This document shows, piece by piece, positions 19,532 through 27,061 of a stretch of 64,000 nt of DNA (positions within the stretch are counted from its first letter, which is position 1; every line of letters starts with the position of its first letter). Under the pieces are notes generated by a model that was given only the letters and a program-made list of their open reading frames with translations, ran no database searches and was not told the DNA's origin. The stretch is from Ectothiorhodospiraceae bacterium BW-2 (lineage in GTDB: Bacteria; Pseudomonadota; Gammaproteobacteria; Thiohalomonadales; Thiohalomonadaceae): positions 2,355,001-2,419,000 of the forward strand of contig CP032507.1 of assembly GCA_008375315.1 (NCBI GenBank), written 5' to 3'. The position numbers and the translations under genes were made by a program.

Positions 19532-20161
19532 ATGAGCAGTAGATACAGCATAGGTGAGTTTGCTAAGCGCATTGGGCGGTCAGTACAAACCGTGCGGCGT
19601 TGGGAAAGAGAGGGGAAGTTGCAGTCCAAGCGCCTGCCATCGGGGCATCGGTATTTCGATGAGTCCGATGTTCGCCTGATGCTGGGCGGGGCGCCTAAGA
19701 GGCGAGATGTGGTGGTGTATTGCCGAGTCTCCAGTGCGGGACAAAAAGACGATCTTGCCTCCCAGGTCAAAGCGATGGAAACCTACTGTCTGGGCGCAGG
19801 GATTGCGGTCGATGAGTGGGTGCAAGAAATCGGCGGCGGGATGAACTTCAAGCGCAAGCGCTTTCTCGCTCTGGTCGATCGGATTCATCGTGGGGAAGTG
19901 CGCCTACTGCTGATTGCCCACAAGGATCGGTTGATGCGCTTTGGCTTCGATTTGTTGGCGCATATCGCAGCAGAAAATGGCTGTGAGATAGTCGTTGTGA
20001 ACCAGGAGTCTCTCTCCCCTGAGCAAGAGATGGTTGAGGATTTACTGGCGATTGTGCATACCTTCAGTTGCCGACTGTATCGGATGCGCAAGTACAAGCA
20101 GCAGATCAAGGAGGATTTTCCCGATAGTCCCATTCAGTTACCAAAGGATGTGTGCGAATGA
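19532..20161 (+). CDS. tnpA: IS607-family serine recombinase TnpA
   Basis: TnpA catalyses excision and insertion of the element through a circular intermediate with a covalent serine link. The N-terminal MerR-type helix-turn-helix (5-52: YSIGEFAKRIGRSVQTVRRW … SGHRYF) precedes the resolvase domain. That domain has the catalytic segment VVYCRVSSAGQKDDLASQV with Ser68 as the probable nucleophile, and further DNA-binding and active-site residues in LLIAHKDRLMRFGFDLL near 128. This inverted domain order is specific to IS607. Length (209 aa) is normal and no truncation is visible. Confidence 0.93.
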   Translation: MSSRYSIGEFAKRIGRSVQTVRRWEREGKLQSKRLPSGHRYFDESDVRLMLGGAPKRRDVVVYCRVSSAGQKDDLASQVKAMETYCLGAGIAVDEWVQEIGGGMNFKRKRFLALVDRIHRGEVRLLLIAHKDRLMRFGFDLLAHIAAENGCEIVVVNQESLSPEQEMVEDLLAIVHTFSCRLYRMRKYKQQIKEDFPDSPIQLPKDVCE

Positions 20162-21558
20162 AGGTCACGCGAGTTTTGAACGCAAAACGCCCGAACAAGG
20201 GCAAAGTCGCCGCATTGCGCGAGCAGGCGCGTCGGCTTGGCCAAGTGCGTACCGAGGTCTGGCAGAGGTTTGGGTCGGTCGGTGGCGTGGGTCTCTCGGA
20301 TCGCAAGATTCGCGATGGCTGGCTGAAGGAAGGTCGCGCCTTTCCGGTTTCCGCCAACGCTTGGAAAGAGACCCTACGCGATGCGAAGGGCAACATCACC
20401 GCCTGCATGGAAGCGGCCAAGGTTAAGGTTCGCCAATCTGTCTTTCGTCACATCCGGGACGAAGCCGAGCAAAAACGCCTGTTCACTGCCCTCAAGCGCA
20501 ACGAATGGACGGGCGATTCTTATCTGCGCCGGCTCATGCGTAAGCACTGGCATCATGGCCATAACCATACCCATAACCAGATTATTGTCCGTTCAGATAA
20601 TTACACTACCTTCCTCCTGGGTGGGTGCGTCTGGATCAAGATCCCCGGCCTTGTTAAAGGTCAGCGTATCGCCATTTTGCTCAATACCACGATCACGCCA
20701 ACTGGCACTCTGCGCGTCATTATCAAAGACGATGACCGTATTGAGGTTCACACCACCGTTAATGTCGAAACCAAACAGGATTGCGGCAAGCGCACCCTCG
20801 GCATTGATAAAGGCTACTCCGAAGTGCTTGTGGATTCAGACGGCGATCACCACGGCCAGGAGCTCGGTCAAGTACTGACCGAACAATCCGATAAGCTAAA
20901 AGCCAAATATCAGTGCCGATCAAAACTGCGAGCGCTCGCCAACACGACCCGTAACCCGCATAAACGCGAGCACATTTATCGCTTTAACCTTGGGCGCAAA
21001 AAGCTAAACCGGCAGATGGACAAAACCCATGCAAGCATCCGTGATGTGGTGTTTCAGTCGGTTCATAAGGTTGTTGATAAAGCCGCCGTGATTGCGGCGG
21101 AAGAGCTCACCGCCCCGATGTCGGGCAAGTCCTTCGGCAAGAACGTCAATCGTCGGCTGGCAAGCTGGACGAAAGGCGTCATTGCCGAAGCACTTGATAG
21201 TGTTTCAAGCCGCAGAGGTTCTGCGGTCGTTCTGGTCAATCCTGCCTACACATCGCAAATTGATTCCCGCAACGGATGCCTACTCGGCAAACGCCAGGGG
21301 GATCGGTTTTACTGTTTCGACGGGGTTGTGTTGCAGGCAGATCAGAACGCTGCGCGAAACGTGCTGGCACGGTTGTCCGATCTTGACATCGATCGGTTCA
21401 TGCCGTACCGACAGGTGAAGACGATCTTGCAAGCGCGGACTGAGCGCCTCCGGTTGGGACTGCTCAACCAGGACTCCAGTTGCTCGCCCGTACGGGTGTT
21501 ATCAACGGAGAGCGAATTACCGAAAAACTGCCATGAGCAACTTTGCTTAGGTTTTTAG
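20152..21558 (+). CDS. tnpB: TnpB, RNA-guided nuclease of the IS607 element
   Basis: TnpB proteins are the ancestors of Cas12: they cut DNA guided by an RNA made from the element's right end. The three RuvC acidic residues are present: D219 in LGIDKGYSE, E317/E318 in AAEELTAP, and D397 in LQADQNAARN. The zinc motif is reduced. Where two CxxC pairs are expected there is only C376 (RNGCLLGK) and C388 (RFYCFDG). GDRFYCFDGVVLQAD otherwise aligns cleanly, so this looks like a lineage trait and not a frameshift. The 468-aa length is on the long side for TnpB. Its stop TAG lies in the TTAGGA of the right boundary. Leucine CTA codons, common in neighbouring genes, are rare here, which fits foreign origin. 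Confidence 0.92.
   Translation: MRMKVTRVLNAKRPNKGKVAALREQARRLGQVRTEVWQRFGSVGGVGLSDRKIRDGWLKEGRAFPVSANAWKETLRDAKGNITACMEAAKVKVRQSVFRHIRDEAEQKRLFTALKRNEWTGDSYLRRLMRKHWHHGHNHTHNQIIVRSDNYTTFLLGGCVWIKIPGLVKGQRIAILLNTTITPTGTLRVIIKDDDRIEVHTTVNVETKQDCGKRTLGIDKGYSEVLVDSDGDHHGQELGQVLTEQSDKLKAKYQCRSKLRALANTTRNPHKREHIYRFNLGRKKLNRQMDKTHASIRDVVFQSVHKVVDKAAVIAAEELTAPMSGKSFGKNVNRRLASWTKGVIAEALDSVSSRRGSAVVLVNPAYTSQIDSRNGCLLGKRQGDRFYCFDGVVLQADQNAARNVLARLSDLDIDRFMPYRQVKTILQARTERLRLGLLNQDSSCSPVRVLSTESELPKNCHEQLCLGF
21536..21547. repeat. Right-end inverted repeat of the IS607 element
   Basis: AGCAA (21536-21540) and TTGCT (21543-21547) form a short inverted repeat with a 2-nt centre, within the last codons of tnpB. 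The arms match those at the left end. The guide-RNA scaffold of TnpB normally comes from this part of the element. Confidence 0.55.
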
Positions 21559-21573
21559 GAACAGCTATATCAA

Positions 21574-24441
21574 GTGACTACCCTTGACAATAGCCACAAA
21601 GGGCTAATTAGCCGCTTTCGCCAAGTCAATAGCCAGCGCCTAGAGCGTGCCTACGCGCTGGTGCGGCCGAGTCAGCGCCCCTTTCTGGAGCTGCTGCCGC
21701 TGCTGTGGCATAGCAACGATCCCCATTTACCAGGCTTTGTGGGCGAAGAGACCCCGTGGGGAGTTTGGGACTACGCCCCCCCACAGGAGCTACAGAAGCT
21801 GGCGCAAAAGATCTACTCCCGCAACTTTGTCAGTCGCCGACCACGCCGACAGCCGATTTTGGCCCTCTATGTGATGGGCAGCGTCGGCTCGATCGCCCAA
21901 AGCAGTGGCAGCGACTTCGATTTCTGGCTCTGCCACAGCCCCGATCTAAAACGGCATGAGCTGGAGCTGTTGCAGCAGAAGGCGATGCTGTTAGAGCAGG
22001 AGGCGGAGCGACTGCAGCTAGAGGTTCACTTCTTTTTAGTCGATGCGCAGAAGTTTCGCCAAGGGCAGATGAGTTCACTTAGCAGTGAGAGCAGTGGCAC
22101 TGCACAGCACCATCTACTGCTCGATGAGTTCTACCGTACCGGCCTGCTGATTGTCGGTAAATTTCCGGCCTGGTGGATGGTGCCGCCTGAGCGGGAGGGC
22201 GACTATGAGGCGCTGTTAGAGGAGTACTATCAGCACCGCTTTTTCTTTGTCGATGAGATGCTCGATTTTGGCTCAATGTCCACCATTCAGGCCGAGGAGT
22301 TTTTTGGTGCCTCCTTGTGGCAGTTCTCCAAAGCGATCGATTCGCCCTATAAATCGATGCTGAAACTACTGCTCATCGAGAGCTATATTCAGAACTACCC
22401 CGATATCAATCTGCTGAGTCACCAATTTAAAGAGTTAATCTATCGGGGGGTGACCGAACTCGATCTGCTCGATGGCTACTGCGGGATGGTGAACCATCTG
22501 GAGAGCTACCTACAGCAGCTACAGGACGCCTCGCGGCTGGAGCTGCTGCGCCGAGCCTTCTACTTTAAAGTCAATATCGAGCTAAGTGGCGCGTCTCGGC
22601 AACGAGTATCGCCCTGGCGCAAGGCGCTATTAGAGAAGATGATCGCCAAATGGGGGTGGGGGTTAAGCGACTACGCTACCCTCGATAGACGCCATAGCTG
22701 GGGGGTCTCTCAGGTGGGCAGAGAGCGGCAAAATCTGTTTGAGGCGCTCTCTAACAGCTATCGGGTTCTCTCCCTATCGGTGCACAAATTTGGGGCTCGG
22801 GCGATGATTAGCGAGCAGGATTTGACTATTTTAGGGCGTAAGCTCTTTGCCGCCTACGAGCGCAAAGCGGGCAAAATAGATATTATCAGTCGCGGGCTAG
22901 CGCGAGATCTGCATAGCGATAGACTCTCGCTGCACGAGGTCTATGACACGGAAGGGAGAGCGATTTGGCAGGGGTTTAATGGCTACATTACCAGCGAGGA
23001 GCGGCGTGGCCGTACCCCCATTAAGCAGGCTCGCAGTATGGTAGAGGTGCTGACTTGGTGCTACTTTAACCGTATTATCGATAAATCGACCGTGGTCTCA
23101 CTCTTTAGTCAGCGTAGTTTAAATGATAAGTCGGTTGTGCAGAAGATTATCGACCGCCTTAGTTACCAGTTCCCCTTAGCTGAGATGGGCTATAGTGGTA
23201 GCGACTATAGTCAGGCGGCGGTGATGCAGCGCTGCCAGTTTTTTCTCAATATCGGTCTGGACGATAGCGAAGGTTTCGATCCGCAAAAGTATAAAACAGA
23301 AGGGCGGGTAAGTGAGCCGTTAAGTTACGGCTTCAAAAAGGAGTGCCTGCTACAGCGAATCGACTTTGTCTATAGCACTAGCTGGGGCGAAATTTTAACC
23401 AGTCGCCACCTCGGTGAGAGTGGCATTGCCGATGCGATCTGCCACTACCTAAAGTGGTATCCGCGTCAAGGTGGGCAGCGCCCGCTGGTGCCGGAGTTTA
23501 TGACCATGGGAGTGTCGAAGGGGACTTCGATCAGCTATCGTATGACTGAGCTGTTTACCGTGCTCATCAATTTTTTTTACGACGAAGAGGAGAGTCTCGG
23601 CTACCGCTTTCTGCTCGCTGTTGGCGAAAACTGGTATCTATTCTACTTTGGTGCCGAAAGGCTACTTAAAGCGCGTCGAATTGAGAGCTACGCCCAGCTC
23701 TGTAGCTTGATGGGGCAGGGGAGTAGCCGTTTCATTAATACCCTCATTGATAACTATGCGCTGGTCGATAAGCCACTGCCACACCTATTTCGGCTTAACC
23801 GCAGTGGTGTCATTCAGTTCTTCTATCTAGTACGGCAGCGTAAGGTCGATATTTGGGTGCTAGATGAGCGGGGGGTGCTATTTACCCAAGAGGGGGCCGA
23901 TCTCTACGACGATACGACACTGATTAACCAATTTAACCACTTCTTTGAGGCGGTCATTAATCGAATCACTTTTCTTAGCCAAGAGGGGGTAACCCAAATG
24001 GTTCCGAGCCGAGTCGAGTACTATCAGGTTGAACGCAATAATTTGGGAGAGTATGGGCTAAAACGGCAGAGTCCGGCGACTCTAATGCTAGCGGGGCGTT
24101 TCTTGAGTCTACAAGTGATTGTCGATGTCGATGAGCGGCAGAAGACCCAATTTACCATCTATTGCGAGGGTGAGGAGTTCTCCTCGCTAGCGCACGGTAA
24201 CGGGCTATTTCGTGAAGTGGTTAGCCATATTCTGGCCAAACGCTCTAGTGGTCAGGCCTACCCGGTCTATATTACTGATATTAGTATGTCACCTGATGTC
24301 GTTGGTGAGGAGGGGAGCAGCAAGATAGAGACTACACTATTTTTAAAGTATAAGACGCGCATTGAGGCGCGGTTAAATCAGGTGCTGCAGCAGGTAGCAT
24401 TGAGTGGTGGCGATCTCGCCACAGTTGAGGAGGTGTCGTGA
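21574..24441 (+). CDS. cyaA: Class I adenylate cyclase
   Basis: CyaA makes cyclic AMP from ATP. The catalytic N-terminal domain has LYVMGSVGSIAQ (99-109, with GS at 102-103) and the metal-binding SDFDFW with D114 and D116. The large C-terminal regulatory part (about 540-955) follows the family. At 955 aa it matches the long gammaproteobacterial form better than the 848-aa E. coli enzyme. Only 15 bp separate it from tnpB. GTG 21574 has AGGA 13 nt upstream and lies at the element's right boundary; TTG 21583 is an alternative. Transcription may now start inside the insertion sequence. It runs into the PP0621-like gene and pilS, so cAMP synthesis is linked by position to type IV pilus control. 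Confidence 0.95.
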   Translation: MTTLDNSHKGLISRFRQVNSQRLERAYALVRPSQRPFLELLPLLWHSNDPHLPGFVGEETPWGVWDYAPPQELQKLAQKIYSRNFVSRRPRRQPILALYVMGSVGSIAQSSGSDFDFWLCHSPDLKRHELELLQQKAMLLEQEAERLQLEVHFFLVDAQKFRQGQMSSLSSESSGTAQHHLLLDEFYRTGLLIVGKFPAWWMVPPEREGDYEALLEEYYQHRFFFVDEMLDFGSMSTIQAEEFFGASLWQFSKAIDSPYKSMLKLLLIESYIQNYPDINLLSHQFKELIYRGVTELDLLDGYCGMVNHLESYLQQLQDASRLELLRRAFYFKVNIELSGASRQRVSPWRKALLEKMIAKWGWGLSDYATLDRRHSWGVSQVGRERQNLFEALSNSYRVLSLSVHKFGARAMISEQDLTILGRKLFAAYERKAGKIDIISRGLARDLHSDRLSLHEVYDTEGRAIWQGFNGYITSEERRGRTPIKQARSMVEVLTWCYFNRIIDKSTVVSLFSQRSLNDKSVVQKIIDRLSYQFPLAEMGYSGSDYSQAAVMQRCQFFLNIGLDDSEGFDPQKYKTEGRVSEPLSYGFKKECLLQRIDFVYSTSWGEILTSRHLGESGIADAICHYLKWYPRQGGQRPLVPEFMTMGVSKGTSISYRMTELFTVLINFFYDEEESLGYRFLLAVGENWYLFYFGAERLLKARRIESYAQLCSLMGQGSSRFINTLIDNYALVDKPLPHLFRLNRSGVIQFFYLVRQRKVDIWVLDERGVLFTQEGADLYDDTTLINQFNHFFEAVINRITFLSQEGVTQMVPSRVEYYQVERNNLGEYGLKRQSPATLMLAGRFLSLQVIVDVDERQKTQFTIYCEGEEFSSLAHGNGLFREVVSHILAKRSSGQAYPVYITDISMSPDVVGEEGSSKIETTLFLKYKTRIEARLNQVLQQVALSGGDLATVEEVS

Positions 24442-24686
24442 TGGGAGTCGGTTTTATTCGTTTACTTATTATTGGGTTAATTATTTGGTTGCTATTGCGA
24501 CTCTATCGGGGTTGGCAGCAGAAACAGCAGCAGCTACCGCAAGAGCGCAGATCGCCGCGCCAGATCGGGACGATGGTTCGTTGCGACTACTGTGGTCTGC
24601 ATATTCCCGATACCGAAGCGATTATCAGCGATAAGAGCCACTTCTGCTGTGAACAGCATCGAAAACAGCATCAACAGTCACCGTAG
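24438..24686 (+). CDS. PP0621-like small membrane protein with CxxC motif
   Basis: An 82-aa protein with one N-terminal membrane helix (RLLIIGLIIWLLLRLYRGW, 8-26) and a C-terminal zinc-ribbon-like part, MVRCDYCGLHIP (46-57) with FCCEQH near 69. Proteins of this form are encoded directly upstream of pilS in many gammaproteobacteria. The role is unknown. GTG 24438 or ATG 24441 can serve as start; both overlap the cyaA stop, so translation is coupled. Confidence 0.8.
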   Translation: MMGVGFIRLLIIGLIIWLLLRLYRGWQQKQQQLPQERRSPRQIGTMVRCDYCGLHIPDTEAIISDKSHFCCEQHRKQHQQSP

Positions 24687-26268
24687 TGACCATCGGCTAA
24701 TCGAAGGCGAGCGGTGGCAACTGCTGCTACTGCTCCATCTAGCTCGCATCGCGGTGGTGATGCTGCTGCTGATGCTGGCGATTATCCATGAGCTGCCGCT
24801 GCCGCTCGGTGATCGCGATGCCGATCTCTTCACCCGTATTAGCGTTATCTACCTCTTCTTGCTGCTACTAACGACGCCGCCGCTGCTACTACGGCGACCC
24901 CGTTTTGGCTGGCAGTGTGGCATTCAGGTGGCAATAGATGTGGCAATGATTACGCCGCTAATGTATAGCAGTGGCGGGGTAGGGAGTGGGGTGGCGATGT
25001 TAATGGTGATTAGTATCGCCAACCACAGCATGTTAACCAGTGGTCGTATGGGGCTCTTTTTTGCCTCACTAGGGACGATTGCACTGCTGTTAGAGCAGAG
25101 CTTTACCCTCTATTTGGCCAGTTATACCACCATTAACTACCCCTATGCGGCACTGTTTGGGGTGGTGTTGTTTACGACCACCCAGTTAACTCGGGTGATG
25201 GCGCGGCGAGCGCAGCAGAGTGCGGAGCTGGCTGAACAGCGCTCGATTGATCTGGAAAATATGGCTGAATTGGCCCAGTTTGTCATTACACAACTAGGTG
25301 ACGGGGTAGTCGTGCTTGATGGGAAGGGGCAGATTCGGATGGTCAATCAGGCCGCCAGCGAGCTGCTGGGGGTGGCTCTAGTCACGGGGGTTCCGCTGGC
25401 GCAGCTAGTGGCTCCACTCGCGCGGCCACTTAAACAGTGGCTGAGATCGCAGCGTTGCGACGGTGAGCCGATCCCCTCCTTGCCATCGGGGCGGCAGGTT
25501 TTAATTCACTGCCGCCCTCTAGGAAGTCGAGGCAGCGATGGGCTTTTACTACTGCTAGAGGATATTGAGCAGAGCCACCAGCGGGCGCAGCAGTTGAAGC
25601 TGGCGGCGCTCGGACAGTTAACCGCCAGCATAGCTCATGAGATTCGTAACCCGTTGGGGGCGATTAGCCACGCCGGAGAGTTATTGAGAGAGTCGGAAGG
25701 ACTCGGGGCAACTGATCAGCGACTGAGCGAGATTATTCACAGTAACAGTCGCCGCTTAAACCAGATTATCGAGTCGATATTAGTTCTTGGGCGCAAGGAT
25801 CGAGTGGTGAATCGCACGGCCATCGATCTATTACAATGGCTACCGCCGCACCTAGAGTCGTTTCGCACTACCTACCACCTGCAGCCAGAAGAGGTAGTGA
25901 TGCTGCCGCTACCAGAGGGGCTGCCGATGCTAAAGTTTGATGAGGGGCACCTCTATCAGCTGCTATGGAATGTGTGTAAAAATGGCCTGCGCCACGCGAC
26001 GACCGTCCCTAGGTTGCAACTACAGCTTGCGTGTCGTGACGAACGACTTTGTGTGATGGTCATCGATAGTGGGCCGGGGATTGCCAAAGAGGATGAGGAA
26101 CACCTATTTGAGCCCTTCTTTACCACCGAGAGCCAAGGGACTGGTTTGGGGCTCTATATCAGTAAAACGCTGGCGGAGGCGAACCACGCCTCGCTCAAAT
26201 TTCAGCGAACCGAGAGAGGAGAGAGTGCGTTTGTGCTCTGTGGTGAAATATTAACTAATAGAGATTAA
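24649..26268 (+). CDS. pilS: Sensor histidine kinase PilS
   Basis: PilS senses pilin in the inner membrane and controls PilR phosphorylation, and so pilin gene expression. Several hydrophobic segments (about residues 20-165) form the membrane domain. A PAS-like region (GDGVVVLDGKGQIRMVNQAAS) follows, then the H box SIAHEIRNPLGAISH, N box WNVCKNGLRHA and the G boxes IDSGPGIAKEDEEHLFEPFF and TGLGLYISK. I chose GTG 24649, which gives 539 aa, close to known PilS lengths and overlapping the previous gene by 38 nt. An earlier ATG at 24592 would add 19 unlikely residues. The pilR partner lies 1.6 kb downstream, separated by the duplicated gene pair. Confidence 0.9.
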   Translation: MNSIENSINSHRSDHRLIEGERWQLLLLLHLARIAVVMLLLMLAIIHELPLPLGDRDADLFTRISVIYLFLLLLTTPPLLLRRPRFGWQCGIQVAIDVAMITPLMYSSGGVGSGVAMLMVISIANHSMLTSGRMGLFFASLGTIALLLEQSFTLYLASYTTINYPYAALFGVVLFTTTQLTRVMARRAQQSAELAEQRSIDLENMAELAQFVITQLGDGVVVLDGKGQIRMVNQAASELLGVALVTGVPLAQLVAPLARPLKQWLRSQRCDGEPIPSLPSGRQVLIHCRPLGSRGSDGLLLLLEDIEQSHQRAQQLKLAALGQLTASIAHEIRNPLGAISHAGELLRESEGLGATDQRLSEIIHSNSRRLNQIIESILVLGRKDRVVNRTAIDLLQWLPPHLESFRTTYHLQPEEVVMLPLPEGLPMLKFDEGHLYQLLWNVCKNGLRHATTVPRLQLQLACRDERLCVMVIDSGPGIAKEDEEHLFEPFFTTESQGTGLGLYISKTLAEANHASLKFQRTERGESAFVLCGEILTNRD

Positions 26269-26278
26269 GAGGTAGAGT

Positions 26279-26995
26279 ATGACTCAGGTGATTGAAAAAG
26301 AGCAGCTAGTCGAGACGATTCGTCTCTACTTACCAGAACTATTAGAGAGTGATCAACAGTTTCGATACGAGATAGAGCAGCTACTCTCGCGCCACTTTAT
26401 GAACCGTCACGAAAGTGATCGTCGTTTTGATCGCTTAATGGACGAGTGGCGCAGTGAACGAGAGGAGCAGAGCCGTCAGTGGGAACTTAAGTGGGAGGAG
26501 CAGAACAGTAAGTGGGATGAGCAGAATCGTAAGTGGGATGAGCACCGACGCGAGTTTGATCGTGTGCATGAAGAGATTATGGCGATAAGCCAAAAGCATG
26601 ATCGCTCAATCGGTGCCTTAGGGTCTCGTTGGGGGCTCCAATCGGAACGAGCGTTTCGGGACGCACTTGCCGCCATTTTAGAGCAGAGTTTTGGGGTACA
26701 GGTCATTAATGTGAACGAGTTTGATGATGAGGGGAGCGTGTTTGGGGCACCGGATCAGGTCGAGATTGATGTGATTATCAGAAATGGCCTACTCATTATT
26801 TGTGAACTTAAATCGTCCATCGATAAGGCGGGTATGTATATTTTTCATCGCAAGACACTCTTTTATGAGCAGCGCCATAACCGGACAGCTAACCGTAAAA
26901 TAGTGATCTCACCGATGATCGATACAAGAGCGAGAGCGGTAGGTGAGCGGTTAGGGATTGAGATGTATGGTGATTCACTCGATGTTGTGGCATGA
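26279..26995 (+). CDS. Coiled-coil PD-(D/E)XK nuclease-like protein, copy 1 (DUF3782-like)
   Basis: The 238-aa protein has three parts. Residues 1-60 are acidic and helical ([20 protein letters not shown]). Residues about 60-105 are a Trp/Glu/Lys/Gln-rich coiled coil with heptads such as KWDEQNR. The C-terminal domain (115-238) has the nuclease-like motif [20 protein letters not shown], where D, E and K form a PD-(D/E)XK core. DUF3782-type proteins share this layout; none has a role known to me. AGAGGTAGAGT precedes ATG 26279, 11 nt after the pilS stop. It is almost identical to the next gene outside the coiled coil. It could process nucleic acid, but no partner is visible. Confidence 0.75.
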   Translation: MTQVIEKEQLVETIRLYLPELLESDQQFRYEIEQLLSRHFMNRHESDRRFDRLMDEWRSEREEQSRQWELKWEEQNSKWDEQNRKWDEHRREFDRVHEEIMAISQKHDRSIGALGSRWGLQSERAFRDALAAILEQSFGVQVINVNEFDDEGSVFGAPDQVEIDVIIRNGLLIICELKSSIDKAGMYIFHRKTLFYEQRHNRTANRKIVISPMIDTRARAVGERLGIEMYGDSLDVVA

Positions 26996-27051
26996 GTTTT
27001 AGGTCAACGAAGCTGACGCTAGTGAAAGATGAACTAACAGATAGAGATTAA
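26992..27051 (+). pseudogene. Chimeric relic: pilR start fused to pilS end
   Basis: ATGAGTTTTAGGTCAACGA copies the first codons of pilR (ATGAGTTTTAGGCCAACGG at 27871), and CTAACAGATAGAGATTAA copies the last codons of pilS (TTAACTAATAGAGATTAA). The result is a 19-codon open frame, MSFRSTKLTLVKDELTDRD, overlapping the copy 1 stop exactly as pilR overlaps the copy 2 stop. It is the junction scar of the tandem duplication and probably has no function. Confidence 0.8.
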
Positions 27052-27061
27052 GAGGTAGAGT

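Larger units (their letters stand above)
19480..21559 (+). mobile_element. IS607-family insertion sequence (tnpA serine recombinase + tnpB)
   Basis: A MerR/resolvase-type TnpA and a TnpB overlap by 10 nt, the standard IS607 layout. Both flanks carry TTAGGA (19475-19480 and 21555-21560), and IS607 elements recombine at a GG core, so the boundaries are placed at those GG pairs, giving about 2.08 kb. A second TTAGG at 21547-21551 makes an end 8 nt earlier also possible. Identical AGCAA…TTGCT arms sit just inside each end. Both reading frames look intact and no target duplication is expected for this family. Confidence 0.85.
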
